NCBI GenBank assembly: GCA_016709025.1
Contig: JADJEQ010000039.1
Location: 1-64,000, forward strand
Source: Bacteroidales bacterium
GTDB taxonomy: Bacteria; Bacteroidota; Bacteroidia; Bacteroidales; Lentimicrobiaceae
DNA: 64,000 nucleotides
Direction of reading: 5' to 3'
Shown: piece after piece, positions 47,814-57,252 of the stretch
Layout: the number at the start of each line of letters is the position of its first letter
Position numbering within the stretch: position 1 is the stretch's first letter
Position numbers and translations under genes: made by a program
Notes under the pieces: model-generated
What the model was told of the DNA's origin: nothing
Seen by the model: the letters and a program-made list of their open reading frames with translations, nothing else
Databases searched by the model: none

Positions 47814-48407
47814 CTATTCATAATTATAAGTAGCAGTCCGGGTTAAATTCTGTTCTGAATTGGTTGTTCTTCTAACCGGCAGACTTAAACTATTGTATTC
47901 ATAAATATATCCGGTTGTATCTGAATCATACACAGCTCCGGAGCTGCTGTAAAAGTCCGTAATCATCTGAACCGGGTTATTCCGGGAGAACAAGGCCCAG
48001 GCTTCAAAGATCAGAATCCTGTATACCGGTGAATCGGAATAAGGGCTCTTCATCGAGTCGAACAATGTTCGGGACGAAAATTCCTTTTTAAGGGTCGCCC
48101 CTTTCAGACTGCCCTTAAAAGTGCTTTCAGAAAAGTCCGTCAAATCCCTGAAAATACTGTTAGGGGACTCATCAGAAGATCTGATGTGATTGCCAGCCTT
48201 ACTACTCAGCAGGTAGCTTTCGAAATAAACCGGATTCCCGTTTTCCCACTGGTATTCATCATAGCGGAATGTTATCCATTCATTGTCCTCTAAATAAGAA
48301 CCTTCCACCTTTTCAAGTAAATTATCTTCGTTGAAATAATAAACCAGTTTGCTGTTTTCATCTTCCCTTCTATAAAGAATCACCTGATTATTTGTCCATT
48401 CAGCCAA
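47814..48407 (-). pseudogene. Lipoprotein paralogue, part after an in-frame TAG
   Basis: Same frame as 48519-48722. It starts nominally at ATG 48407, but codons between 48408 and 48518 are also open and align with the paralogue at 45839-46717 (NQ-stop-VAI against NQLIAM; QDSISISYGNDGRI against DSISIQYDSEGRI). The remainder aligns through DEYQWENGNPVYFESYL and ends TATYNYE. So the gene is complete apart from one amber codon. Confidence 0.7.
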
Positions 48408-48518
48408 AAAATTATGCCTTTCAACACCTGAAAGAAAGATTATTATACCGTTGATCCTGCCATCGTTGCCATAAGAAATTGAAATACTGTCCTGATTGCC
48501 ATCGAAACTGATGGCAAC

Positions 48519-48722
48519 CTACTGGTTTTTATCGTTATAATGGTAGTAGATGGCGGAGGAGTCGGTGTAAGCCGGCAAAGTATAGTTGTTGGCAATTGAC
48601 AGGGACTTAAGCCTCGGTGCCCTGTCTTTGTTTTGATCATCCTTCCCGCATGAAGCCAAACTAAAAATCAAACACAGGCCAGGGATTAAAAGTCTTATCG
48701 ATGCAGTACAGAATGATTTCAT
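48519..48722 (-). pseudogene. Lipoprotein paralogue, N-terminal part ending in an in-frame TAG
   Basis: The start is ATG 48722 (MKSFCTASIRLLIPGLCLIF), with lipobox FSLASC, then GKDDQNKDRAPRLKSLSIA as in the paralogue (RAPRLRQMNMQ). Translation meets TAG at 48519-48521 after YHYNDKNQ. The frame goes on without a shift. Either a nonsense mutation, a base error or readthrough. Confidence 0.65.
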
Positions 48723-48773
48723 AAAGGAAGTAATGTATACAGAACCTGAGTTCTCATGCGAATAACGGGACAT

Positions 48774-49080
48774 TTTTATAATATTGCAAAGATTGCAACA
48801 TATTAACCGGAATCAGGCTATTAACTTCGTTTTTATTCGAATGGCTCTTTCTCAGGCTTCATCTCCATTTATAAAAAAGCTTGAATCCGGAATGTATCAG
48901 GATATATATACAAATTTCAGTCCTCTTATATCAGGTATAGAAGGTTTCTTACCTCTTACCTCTTACCTCTTACTTCTGACTTCTGACTTCTGATTTCCGA
49001 CTTCCGATTTCTGAATTGAAACTTGGTAACTGGAGCTTGTTAATTCTTTTCATTTCACTTTAAACTTTTGACTTTGTACT
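48774..49080. repeat. CTTACCTCTTACTTCTGACTT array in an otherwise featureless gap
   Basis: 48950-49005 consists of TTACCTCT / TTCTGACT-type units, the same family as 45730-45835. No gene seen. Confidence 0.45.
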
Positions 49081-51426
49081 TTAAATAAAGGTCACCTTTA
49101 TCCTGATATCGCTGTTTCTTCCACGGTCGTCGGAGCAACTGATCTTATAATTCCCGGCTTCCGGAGAAAAGAAAATCTTCTCCGAAGGTCTGGCAGCCAG
49201 GTAAAATTTATCATTCAGATACCAGTAAACCTTTCCAACGCCGTTTTCAGCATTGCAGGTAAGCATCAACTCCTGTTTCCTGCCATGTATCAGCAGGTAT
49301 TCAGCACCATCGGTAAGCGATGTAATGCGTGGAGCGCTTCCATTGGTAATGGTCGGGCAATCAGGATTATGCAAAGGCACTTCTTTGTACGGTATCTGCA
49401 TCTCATTGTACCAGGAGATCAATTCAGGAGGATAATACGGAAGGAGGACTTCTTTATACCCTTTTTCCGGGAGGCAATTCCTGCAATAACACATGGTTCC
49501 GCCGCCATTTACATAATATTTCTGCACATGATTGCATCTCACAGATGGCGAGATTCCCGGAAGGAAGTAGTCCATTACCACCTGATGGCAGAAAGTATCG
49601 GGTGGCATACCCGATTCGGAACACACCAACCTGAAGTCAAGTTCTCCGGGAGGAGCAAACCAACCGGCCTGGTTTACCGGACTAATGGCCCTGAAGATAT
49701 TGAAGAGCAGCGGTACAGCACAATCTGCACCATTCAGCTCAGGAATGCCGTTACCGGGAAAATTGCCGGTCCACACTCCTACGGTATACTCACGGTTATA
49801 ACCTATTGCCCATCCGTCGCGACGGCCATAGGAAGTGCCGGTTTTCCATGCAATCCGCGGAAGGTCGGCAGAAGCCTGATACTGGCCAGGCAGGTCGGGT
49901 CGTTTCAGCCCGGTAAGAATTTCCGTTATCATATAGGCAGCCCCGGCTGAACACAAAGTGTCTGTTTCCGGCTCCATTCCTGATTTCAGATACCTGAGCG
50001 GACGATAAATTCCATCGTTGGCAAAAGCAGTATATAGAGCCGTCAACTCCTCCAGGGTGGCTCCGCACCCGCCCAATACGACCGACAATCCCAGCTTTTT
50101 CCTGTTTTGACTGATCCACCGGAAACCTCCTTTTGCCAGGGTACTGAGAAAAATCTCATTCCCGGTCTTATCAAGAAGGTTCACTGCCGGAACATTCAGT
50201 GAAAGCGCCAGCGCCTGTTCAACAGTTACCCTGCCCCGGTAATTCTCATCATAATTCTCGGGCCGGTATCCACTAAAATTGGAAGGTACATCGGTAATCA
50301 CCATCTTCGGGGAGATCAGTCCCTGGTCAAAAGCGAGTGCATATAACACTGGCTTCAAAGCTGATCCCGGCGAACGGAGAGCCGTTACCCCATCTACCTG
50401 CCCCTGGAAGAAATCCTCGTCAAAACCGGCCGAACCAACATAAGCTTCTACCTCCCGTGTTCGATTATTTACCACAATTACGGCTGCATTGTTTATCTGC
50501 ATTGAACGCAATAAACGAACATGGTTTTTCAGCAGACTTTCCGCCTTGTCCTGTATTGCCGGTTTGATGGTAGTGAGCAGGCCGTATTTTCCTGATTCCT
50601 GACCTCTAAACCTGTATGAGAGATGCGGCACAGCAGAAGGTACAGGATTTCGCCGCCTTTCAAAGGGCTCCGACAAGGCATCATCTATGGATGAATCACT
50701 GAAGATCTTCCGGCCCCTGACTTTCTGCAACCAGTGGTTGCGGCGATTGAGGAGATGTTCGTAGTTACTGCCCGGCCTGAGTGCGTTGGGATTGTTGGGA
50801 ATTACCGTCAGCATAACCACCTGGGCAGGACTCAGGGCTTCCGGCGACTGTCCGAAATAAATCAGAGAAGCCGATTTCACCCCTTCAATATTTCCACCAT
50901 ATGGAAGAATATTGAGATAGGTCAGTAGAATCTCATCTTTTGAATAGTGCCATTCCAGTTGCAATGCATGAAACATTTCCCTTAACTTGCTGGAGACAGT
51001 TCTCGGAGCCGGGTCGAGCAACCTGGCCAATTGCATGGTGATTGTGGATGCTCCGGATGTCCGGTGCCCGCGTGTTATATTGTTTGCTGTTGCTCTTACA
51101 ACTGCAAACGGATTCACTCCAGGGTGGTAGTAAAACCATCTGTCTTCCTTAAAAATAAAAGATTTGCTCAACTCAGGTGTAATTTCATCCAACCCTGCAT
51201 AAATCCGCCATTTATGATCATGACTCAGGAACCCATGCAGCATGGTTGAATCAGAAGCATAAATCACTTTTGACCAGGAGATTTTATCCGTACGGAAGGG
51301 AAAAACAACATCCAGAATAAAAAACGAAACAAAAATGAAAATCAACCCGAGTCCGGTATAAAAACTGAATTTCCGCAGTTTTCCCGACGTCAGGCTTCTA
51401 ACAATTTGTTTACCCGGGATTTTCAT
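49081..51426 (-). CDS. pbpC: Penicillin-binding protein 1C
   Basis: 781 codons, normal. Membrane helix about 19-40. GT51 transglycosylase about 55-230 with the catalytic Glu in FKEDRWFYYHPGVNP and GASTITMQLARLL. Transpeptidase about 290-560 with the SxxK nucleophile in RSPGSALKPVLYA and KTGTSYGRRDGWAIGYN. The C-terminal BiPBP_C domain (about 690-780; LMLTCNAENGVGKVYWYLND) is typical of PBP1c. Polymerises and cross-links peptidoglycan. The usual partner yfhM (alpha-2-macroglobulin) is not adjacent. Confidence 0.9.
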   Translation of the reverse strand: MKIPGKQIVRSLTSGKLRKFSFYTGLGLIFIFVSFFILDVVFPFRTDKISWSKVIYASDSTMLHGFLSHDHKWRIYAGLDEITPELSKSFIFKEDRWFYYHPGVNPFAVVRATANNITRGHRTSGASTITMQLARLLDPAPRTVSSKLREMFHALQLEWHYSKDEILLTYLNILPYGGNIEGVKSASLIYFGQSPEALSPAQVVMLTVIPNNPNALRPGSNYEHLLNRRNHWLQKVRGRKIFSDSSIDDALSEPFERRRNPVPSAVPHLSYRFRGQESGKYGLLTTIKPAIQDKAESLLKNHVRLLRSMQINNAAVIVVNNRTREVEAYVGSAGFDEDFFQGQVDGVTALRSPGSALKPVLYALAFDQGLISPKMVITDVPSNFSGYRPENYDENYRGRVTVEQALALSLNVPAVNLLDKTGNEIFLSTLAKGGFRWISQNRKKLGLSVVLGGCGATLEELTALYTAFANDGIYRPLRYLKSGMEPETDTLCSAGAAYMITEILTGLKRPDLPGQYQASADLPRIAWKTGTSYGRRDGWAIGYNREYTVGVWTGNFPGNGIPELNGADCAVPLLFNIFRAISPVNQAGWFAPPGELDFRLVCSESGMPPDTFCHQVVMDYFLPGISPSVRCNHVQKYYVNGGGTMCYCRNCLPEKGYKEVLLPYYPPELISWYNEMQIPYKEVPLHNPDCPTITNGSAPRITSLTDGAEYLLIHGRKQELMLTCNAENGVGKVYWYLNDKFYLAARPSEKIFFSPEAGNYKISCSDDRGRNSDIRIKVTFI

Positions 51427-51842
51427 AGTGTGGTCTCAACTGCAAAGGTAGAATATCCATGTATGGACACTTGCAAATAAAAAGGTTCACTGACAAATTT
51501 TATCAGCTTTATCCTCAAACCACCGGCTCTCTCTGCATTTAACATTGCTGAATTTACAGTCGCCAATTCAATTGAGAATAATTTCCTGAAAAGTAAATAA
51601 AGTTACCAAGTTGTTATTGACTTTGCCCGAATTAACGCATAATTTAGCATTTGTTAAAGCAAACATTATAATTCTCAATACCGGGAATTTTTCTTTAATT
51701 ACTGTATTGTTATTCAAAAACTTAAAAAATTAATATCTCTTATCCTATAAATAAATGCGGCCAGCCAATTAAAAAATCACTGCTACTGTGAAATAAATCA
51801 CCCGAAACATGCAACTTTTTTATTCATTATTACATTAATGTC
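51427..51842. other. AT-rich divergent intergenic region
   Basis: Over 400 bases between pbpC and the protease. No repeats or ORFs. A TTTG...TAATTTAG pair around 51630-51648 could be a promoter for the plus-strand protease but is weak. Confidence 0.3.
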
Positions 51843-54074
51843 ATGAAAAAACTCACACTGTCACTGATTGCTGTTTTTACCCTTAGCCTGAGCAGCATTG
51901 CTCAAACGGAACAAAACCCGTTAGATCAATATATAACCGGCAGAACTATTGATGAAACCGGACGTGAAATTATCGGGATTAAAGTACCAGGGAAGCCACC
52001 TGCGAATTACCGCGCTCCGGTAACAAACTACACGAGAAATGCAGTTGTTCTGGGTAGTGTTCCGGCATTCAGCTGGTCGTTCGGATGTTCGGCAACCGCG
52101 GCAGCGATGGCAGCCGGCTTTTACGATAACAACGGATATGCAAATGTATACACAGGCCCGACCAACGGAGGGTTGATGCCAATGAACAACAGCAGTTGGG
52201 GATCGGTGGTAATCAACGGTGAAACCCGCGATCTGTGCCCCCTCAGCGCAACCATGTTAAACCTTGACGGCCGGTCGACCCGGGGACATGTTGATGACTA
52301 CTGGACTCTTTATGGTAGTACTGTTTCTGATCCTTATATCCTTAACGGCTGGACAGAACACACCCATGCCGATTGTACCGGCGACTTTATGGGCACCAAT
52401 CAATCCGATGTCGGAAGTTCTGATGGCTCGACAACTTTTTATTATTATGGCGATGGAACCCCGCTTTACGACTATTCAGGCTGCGACCCTGATGGAAGAG
52501 ACGGATGCCATGGTATGCGTTTGTTTTATGAATCGCGCGGTTATTCAGTTGTTCAGAATTACACCCAGCTGATTTATGGCAATAATGGAAATACCCTCGG
52601 GTTTACCTTTAATCAGTTTATGAATGAAATAAACAATGGCAGGCCTGTATTAATCCAGGTGGTTGGTCATACCATGCTCGGTTATGGGTACGATGAAGCC
52701 ACCCAACTTGTTTACCTTCACGATACCTGGGACTACCAGGACCACTCCATGGTATGGGGCGGTGAATATGCCGGTATGGCCCAATGGGGAGTCAGCGTTG
52801 TTGAACTTTTATCACTGTTTGCTCCTCCGGTTGCAAATTTCTCAGCCACTCCCACCTCAATCCTAACCGGAGAGAGTGTCACCTTCAGCGATCTTTCATC
52901 CGGAAGTCCGACTGGCTGGCAATGGAACTTTGAAGGTGGTTCACCATCTGCATCAAACACGCAGAATCCTGTTATATCTTACAACACAGCCGGAGTATAC
53001 TCAGTAACTTTAATAGCTTCAAACGCAAACGGCAGTGATTCTGAAATCAAAACCGGGTACATAACGGTGGAAGATCCTGCGTATTGCGACGCTTCTGCTA
53101 CCTGTGATGAGATGATTGCAAGTATGAATTTCAATACCATTAACAATACATCTTCTTGTGGAACAAACGGATACACTGATTATACCGGCATCTCCACCAC
53201 CCTTACACCCGAAACAAGTTATCCGATTTCGATTACCACAAGTCCATGGTACGCAGGTGATCAGTGTGGCGCCTGGGTTGACTGGAATCAGGACCTTGAC
53301 TTTGAAGACGAAGGCGAATATTTTCCGATGAGCGGGTCAGATCTTTCAGGCATTATCACACCTCCGGTAGATGCATTCAATGGCCCGACCCGTCTGAGAG
53401 TCAGGATACTCCATGTAGGTGATATTGTACCTTGCGGAAATGTAGAATGGGGTGAAACCGAGGATTATACTGTGATCGTTGACAATCCGTTGGCAGTGAA
53501 AACACTCGGTCTTACTGTTTTTCTCGAAGGGCTCTTCGATGCGGCTACCCAAACAATGCGCAAAGCGAATGATGAATCCGGCGAACATTTTACCGGAACA
53601 GTTGCCGATCAAATCACAATTGGACTTGCACAACCGGCTGCCCCCCACACCATGGTCGCAGTTTCAGAAAATGTTGATCTGAACCAGGATGGCACTTGTG
53701 AGATAAGTTTACCTTCTTCAATCAGTGAAAGTTATTACATTGTTGTCTCTCACCGCAACAGCATTACTTCGTGGTCCGCAAATCCTGTGTCATTTGCCGG
53801 AAACAGCATTGTTTACAATTTTACTGATCAGGCTTCGAAGACTTATGGCAGTAATGCCAACCTGATCGGTGGTAAATACTGCTTTTTTGGCGGAGATGTT
53901 AACCAGGACGGAACATTGGATACCGGCGATATGACACCGGTAGATAACGATGCGTCAAATTATTTAACGGGTTACCTTCCAACAGATGTCAATGGCGATG
54001 GAGTAATTGATACCGGAGATATTACAATTGTTGACAACAATGCCGGCAATTATATCAACGAAGTTAGCCCGTAA
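51843..54074 (+). CDS. Secreted C39-like cysteine protease with PKD, GEVED and dockerin-like domains
   Basis: 743 codons. Signal peptide MKKLTLSLIAVFTLSLSSIAQ. Residues about 60-320 form a C39-like papain-fold peptidase: the Cys nucleophile in FGCSATAAAMAAGFYDNNGY, His in GHTMLGYGYDE and Asp in YLHDTWDY. PKD domain about 325-415 (TFSDLSSGSPTGWQWNFEGG). GEVED domain about 420-560 with the ENGETEDYTV-like end (here WGETEDYTVIVDN). The last roughly 70 residues carry two dockerin-like calcium loops, DVNQDGTLDTGDMTPVDNDA and DVNGDGVIDTGDITIVDNNA. No T9SS sorting domain ends it. Export route and target are unknown. Confidence 0.78.
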   Translation: MKKLTLSLIAVFTLSLSSIAQTEQNPLDQYITGRTIDETGREIIGIKVPGKPPANYRAPVTNYTRNAVVLGSVPAFSWSFGCSATAAAMAAGFYDNNGYANVYTGPTNGGLMPMNNSSWGSVVINGETRDLCPLSATMLNLDGRSTRGHVDDYWTLYGSTVSDPYILNGWTEHTHADCTGDFMGTNQSDVGSSDGSTTFYYYGDGTPLYDYSGCDPDGRDGCHGMRLFYESRGYSVVQNYTQLIYGNNGNTLGFTFNQFMNEINNGRPVLIQVVGHTMLGYGYDEATQLVYLHDTWDYQDHSMVWGGEYAGMAQWGVSVVELLSLFAPPVANFSATPTSILTGESVTFSDLSSGSPTGWQWNFEGGSPSASNTQNPVISYNTAGVYSVTLIASNANGSDSEIKTGYITVEDPAYCDASATCDEMIASMNFNTINNTSSCGTNGYTDYTGISTTLTPETSYPISITTSPWYAGDQCGAWVDWNQDLDFEDEGEYFPMSGSDLSGIITPPVDAFNGPTRLRVRILHVGDIVPCGNVEWGETEDYTVIVDNPLAVKTLGLTVFLEGLFDAATQTMRKANDESGEHFTGTVADQITIGLAQPAAPHTMVAVSENVDLNQDGTCEISLPSSISESYYIVVSHRNSITSWSANPVSFAGNSIVYNFTDQASKTYGSNANLIGGKYCFFGGDVNQDGTLDTGDMTPVDNDASNYLTGYLPTDVNGDGVIDTGDITIVDNNAGNYINEVSP

Positions 54075-54296
54075 CCGACCGATTCTTCTTCATTTTATTG
54101 CTGGCTTCTGACCATGAGATAGCAAGTTCAGCATCTTTCTGGCCATCCGGGTAAAAAGAAAGGCATGCTTTGGTTATTGCCCCGGCTGGCGGGCGTCTAT
54201 TCGCTGTCAGGCTGATGTGTGCCAGCCCGATCTTTCCATCCGGATGCTTTTAATGTCCGAATTTCATCCTGACCAATTTTTACAGCAACGAAATCC
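54064..54296 (-). pseudogene. Possible frameshifted small gene remnant
   Basis: On the minus strand VAVKIGQDEIRTLK (to about 54252) joins, after removal of one base in the TTTT run at 54248-54251, to HPDGKIGLAHISLTANRRPP and ends in TAA at 54064. Coding character is good, but there is no start codon and no known family. It overlaps the end of the C39-like gene. Confidence 0.3.
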
Positions 54297-54689
54297 GTTT
54301 ATTTTCAACGCCTCAACTTTTCGGGTTGATCCTGCATCTTTGAGGCTAGTTGTAGATGCACAAGAAGTAAATTTATTTTACTTATAATGGCTTAAATATC
54401 TGTATTTTGTAAATTATTTTAATATTATTAATCAATAATGGATTACTTTTTTACATAAAGGCAATAAACTAATGAACAACGCCTACAATCTATCTCATTA
54501 CTACTCTTACTTACCCGAACTACTCAATTTTACCGGCTATTTGCTTTTGTACTTTCCCGACTTGTTGAACTGCGAATCCAGAAGATCTTTTAAGGGAACC
54601 TGAGCAGATGGCCGGTTTACTATTATCTGGCCAATGCCTGATGTTGGTAGTCAGAACTGTCCAATACCTTGATTACCAATCCTACTTAC
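54297..54689. other. Intergenic region, no gene seen
   Basis: AT-rich gap between convergent genes. No repeat family or RNA gene recognised. Confidence 0.35.
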
Positions 54690-56888
54690 TTAAACAAACC
54701 TGATTTTCCCGTCCCCCGGACCCGACAATTTCCCTACAATGGCTGCGACCATTCCTTTTGTTGTCAAATCTTTCAGCAACAATTCTGCTTCATCGGGTGG
54801 GAGACTTACGAGCAAACCACCTGAGGTCTGAGCATCACATACAAGGTATATTTCACTATGAGAAAGGCTGCCAAAATCGGTAAAAGAAGCGGCAAAGTCT
54901 GTATTGGCGATCGTACCGCCCGGAATGGCTCCTGCTGCAGCAAGGCTTTGAACGCCTTCAATAAACGGAAGGTGATCAAACCATATCTCCGCATCGACAC
55001 CCGAGGCGGAAACGAGTTCATGTAAATGCCCTGTCAAACCAAATCCCGAGATATCTGTACAGGCGTTCACTTTCCTTTTAAGCATCATTTCAGCCGCGGT
55101 TTTATTCAACATTTGCATAATATGGATGGCAGACTTCAAACTCGCCTCATCGGCAATACCCCGTTTGGCGGCAGTCGCGATAATTCCGGTCCCCAGTGGT
55201 TTGGTCAGTACAAGTACATCACCCTTCTTTGCTCCTGCATTCGAGAGCACCTTACCGGGATGTACCAGTCCACTCACCACCATCCCGAATTTCGGCTCAC
55301 TGTCTTCGATGGAGTGGCCACCCAGGATGGGAATTCCGGCTTCGGCTGCCTTGTCGGAAGCACCTTTCAGAATGGCTTCCAACACCGATAACGGAAGGCG
55401 GTTTACAGGAAATGCAGCGATATTCAATGCAAATATGGGTTTTGCTCCCATGGCATAAATATCTGACAATGAGTTGGCAGCCGCAATCGATCCAAAGGTA
55501 TACGGATCATCCACCACAGGGGTAAAGAAATCAACAGTCTGCACCAAAGCCATTTCATCATTCAGCCGGTAAACCGCCGCATCGTCGCGTTTATCAGCAC
55601 CTATCAGGACCCGTGGATCCTTAACAGCAGGCATATTAGCCAATACAATTTCCAGATCAGCGGGCCTCATTTTGCAAGCACAACCGAGTCCATGTGTAAA
55701 ATGAGTTAATTTAACTGCTTCGCCATCCTGCAAGTATTCGGCTTTATCTTCGGTCTCCGGGTTCAAAGATAAGACAGCATTTGCAATAATATCAACAGCC
55801 CGGTCGATTTCATCCTCTGTGGTATATCGCCCTGTCGAAAAACGAATGGTGCCCTGCGAAAAGGCTGGCGGTACTTTCATAGCACCAAGCACCGAAGAAT
55901 CGCCGGTGGTACCGGTATGACATGCCGCTCCGGCCGATGCAGCAACGCCTTCCATGGCCTGCAGCAGACTCACTGCATTTAGGTTCTCAAAACCAATACT
56001 GAGCGTGTTGGGCAAACTGCGACTCGGATGACCGTTTACACGCAGTTTACCAAGTTTTGCAGTCATCCCCTTCAGTAAACGAATTTTCATTTGAGAAAGA
56101 TGGATCAAATTGTTTTCCAAATTATTACCTGCAATTTCACAAGCCTTTCCCAGACCAACGATTTCAAGAACATTTTCTGTGCCGGCCCTCAGGTTCTGCT
56201 CATGATCGGCACCGTGCATCAGCTTTTCAATTTTCACACCATGGCGGATATAAAGAAACCCAATGCCTTTGGGACCATACAATTTATGCCCTGCCACCGA
56301 AAGCAGATCGACATCCAGTTCTTTAACATCTACCGGAATTTTCCCCAGCGATTGGGCGGCATCCGTATGCATCAGGGCTCCATGCCGCCTGGCAATGTCG
56401 GCAATGGCAGCAATGGGCTGAATGGTCCCGACCTCATTGTTGGCATGCATCACAGAAACCAGGATGGTTTCCGGTCGCAGGGCCTTCTTCACATCTTCAG
56501 GGTCAATCATTCCATATTTATCCACTTTCACAACAGTGATTTCAAATCCCTGGGTCTCCAGGAAGCGCGTAACCTCAGTTACTGCAGGGTGTTCAACTGC
56601 TGAAATGATAATGTGATTTCCATGTTTACGCATTGCAAAGGCTGCACCCTTAATGGCCATGTTATTCGACTCTGTGCCACCGCTGGTGAAAATTACCTCT
56701 GGAGGGCGGCAGTTGATGAGCGCGGCAATTCTGGACCGGGCACGTTCTACTGCCATGCGGGTTTTAATACCAAATGTGTGGCTGCTTGATGGGTTGCCGA
56801 AATATTCATCGAGAAAAGGCCGCATTTCTGAAGCGACTTCAGGGTCAATCGGGGTGGTAGCGTTGTAATCGAGGTAGATCTGGTCCAT
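54690..56888 (-). CDS. selD: Cysteine desulfurase-selenophosphate synthetase fusion (NifS/IscS-SelD)
   Basis: 732 codons, two complete enzymes in one chain. Residues 1-380 are a class V aminotransferase-like cysteine desulfurase: FTSGGTESNNMAIKG, the PLP Lys in SVAGHKLYGPKGIGF (near 200) and the persulfide loop SAGAACHTGTTGDSSVLGA with Cys near 327. Residues about 390-732 are SelD: THGLGCACKMRPADL with the active-site Cys/Lys, then the AIRS-type ATP domains DDAAVYRLNDEMALVQTVDF and CTDISGFGLTGHLHEL. The desulfurase half can release selenium from selenocysteine and pass it directly to SelD, which makes selenophosphate from selenide and ATP. Downstream of mnmH, the user of the product. Confidence 0.88.
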   Translation of the reverse strand: MDQIYLDYNATTPIDPEVASEMRPFLDEYFGNPSSSHTFGIKTRMAVERARSRIAALINCRPPEVIFTSGGTESNNMAIKGAAFAMRKHGNHIIISAVEHPAVTEVTRFLETQGFEITVVKVDKYGMIDPEDVKKALRPETILVSVMHANNEVGTIQPIAAIADIARRHGALMHTDAAQSLGKIPVDVKELDVDLLSVAGHKLYGPKGIGFLYIRHGVKIEKLMHGADHEQNLRAGTENVLEIVGLGKACEIAGNNLENNLIHLSQMKIRLLKGMTAKLGKLRVNGHPSRSLPNTLSIGFENLNAVSLLQAMEGVAASAGAACHTGTTGDSSVLGAMKVPPAFSQGTIRFSTGRYTTEDEIDRAVDIIANAVLSLNPETEDKAEYLQDGEAVKLTHFTHGLGCACKMRPADLEIVLANMPAVKDPRVLIGADKRDDAAVYRLNDEMALVQTVDFFTPVVDDPYTFGSIAAANSLSDIYAMGAKPIFALNIAAFPVNRLPLSVLEAILKGASDKAAEAGIPILGGHSIEDSEPKFGMVVSGLVHPGKVLSNAGAKKGDVLVLTKPLGTGIIATAAKRGIADEASLKSAIHIMQMLNKTAAEMMLKRKVNACTDISGFGLTGHLHELVSASGVDAEIWFDHLPFIEGVQSLAAAGAIPGGTIANTDFAASFTDFGSLSHSEIYLVCDAQTSGGLLVSLPPDEAELLLKDLTTKGMVAAIVGKLSGPGDGKIRFV

Positions 56889-57252
56889 GGAAGAGAAGTA
56901 AGAAGTCTAAAGTAAAAAGTAAAAAAAAATAGTTGGCAATGTGCAGTTGGCAGTTGGCAAAAGAAAAGTAAAAAGTTTAAAGTAAAAAGTAAAAAGTTGG
57001 CAAAGGGCAATAAGCAGTTGGCAAAAGAAAAGTAAAAAGTAAAAAAGATCAGTTGGCAAAAGACAGTAGGCAAAAGGTTTTAATTAGCTGATTAGCAGAT
57101 TAGCAGATTATTCAGATTTTACTCCTTATCCAAATACTACACAATCAAAATTCGTCATTCGTAATTCGTCATTCGTAATTCTTCATTCATCATTCGTCAT
57201 TCTTCATTCGTCATTCGTCATTCGTCATTTTTCGTCATTCGTAATTCTTCAT
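56889..57252. repeat. AAAAGTAAAAAG / AGTTGGCA and ATTCGTCATTCGTAATTC arrays
   Basis: 56890-57070 consists of GTAAAAAGT and CAGTTGGCA units; 57130-57250 of TTCGTCATTC and TTCGTAATTC units. The mnmH and desulfurase-SelD genes share a strand across this array, so an operon is possible. No gene in between. Confidence 0.6.
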
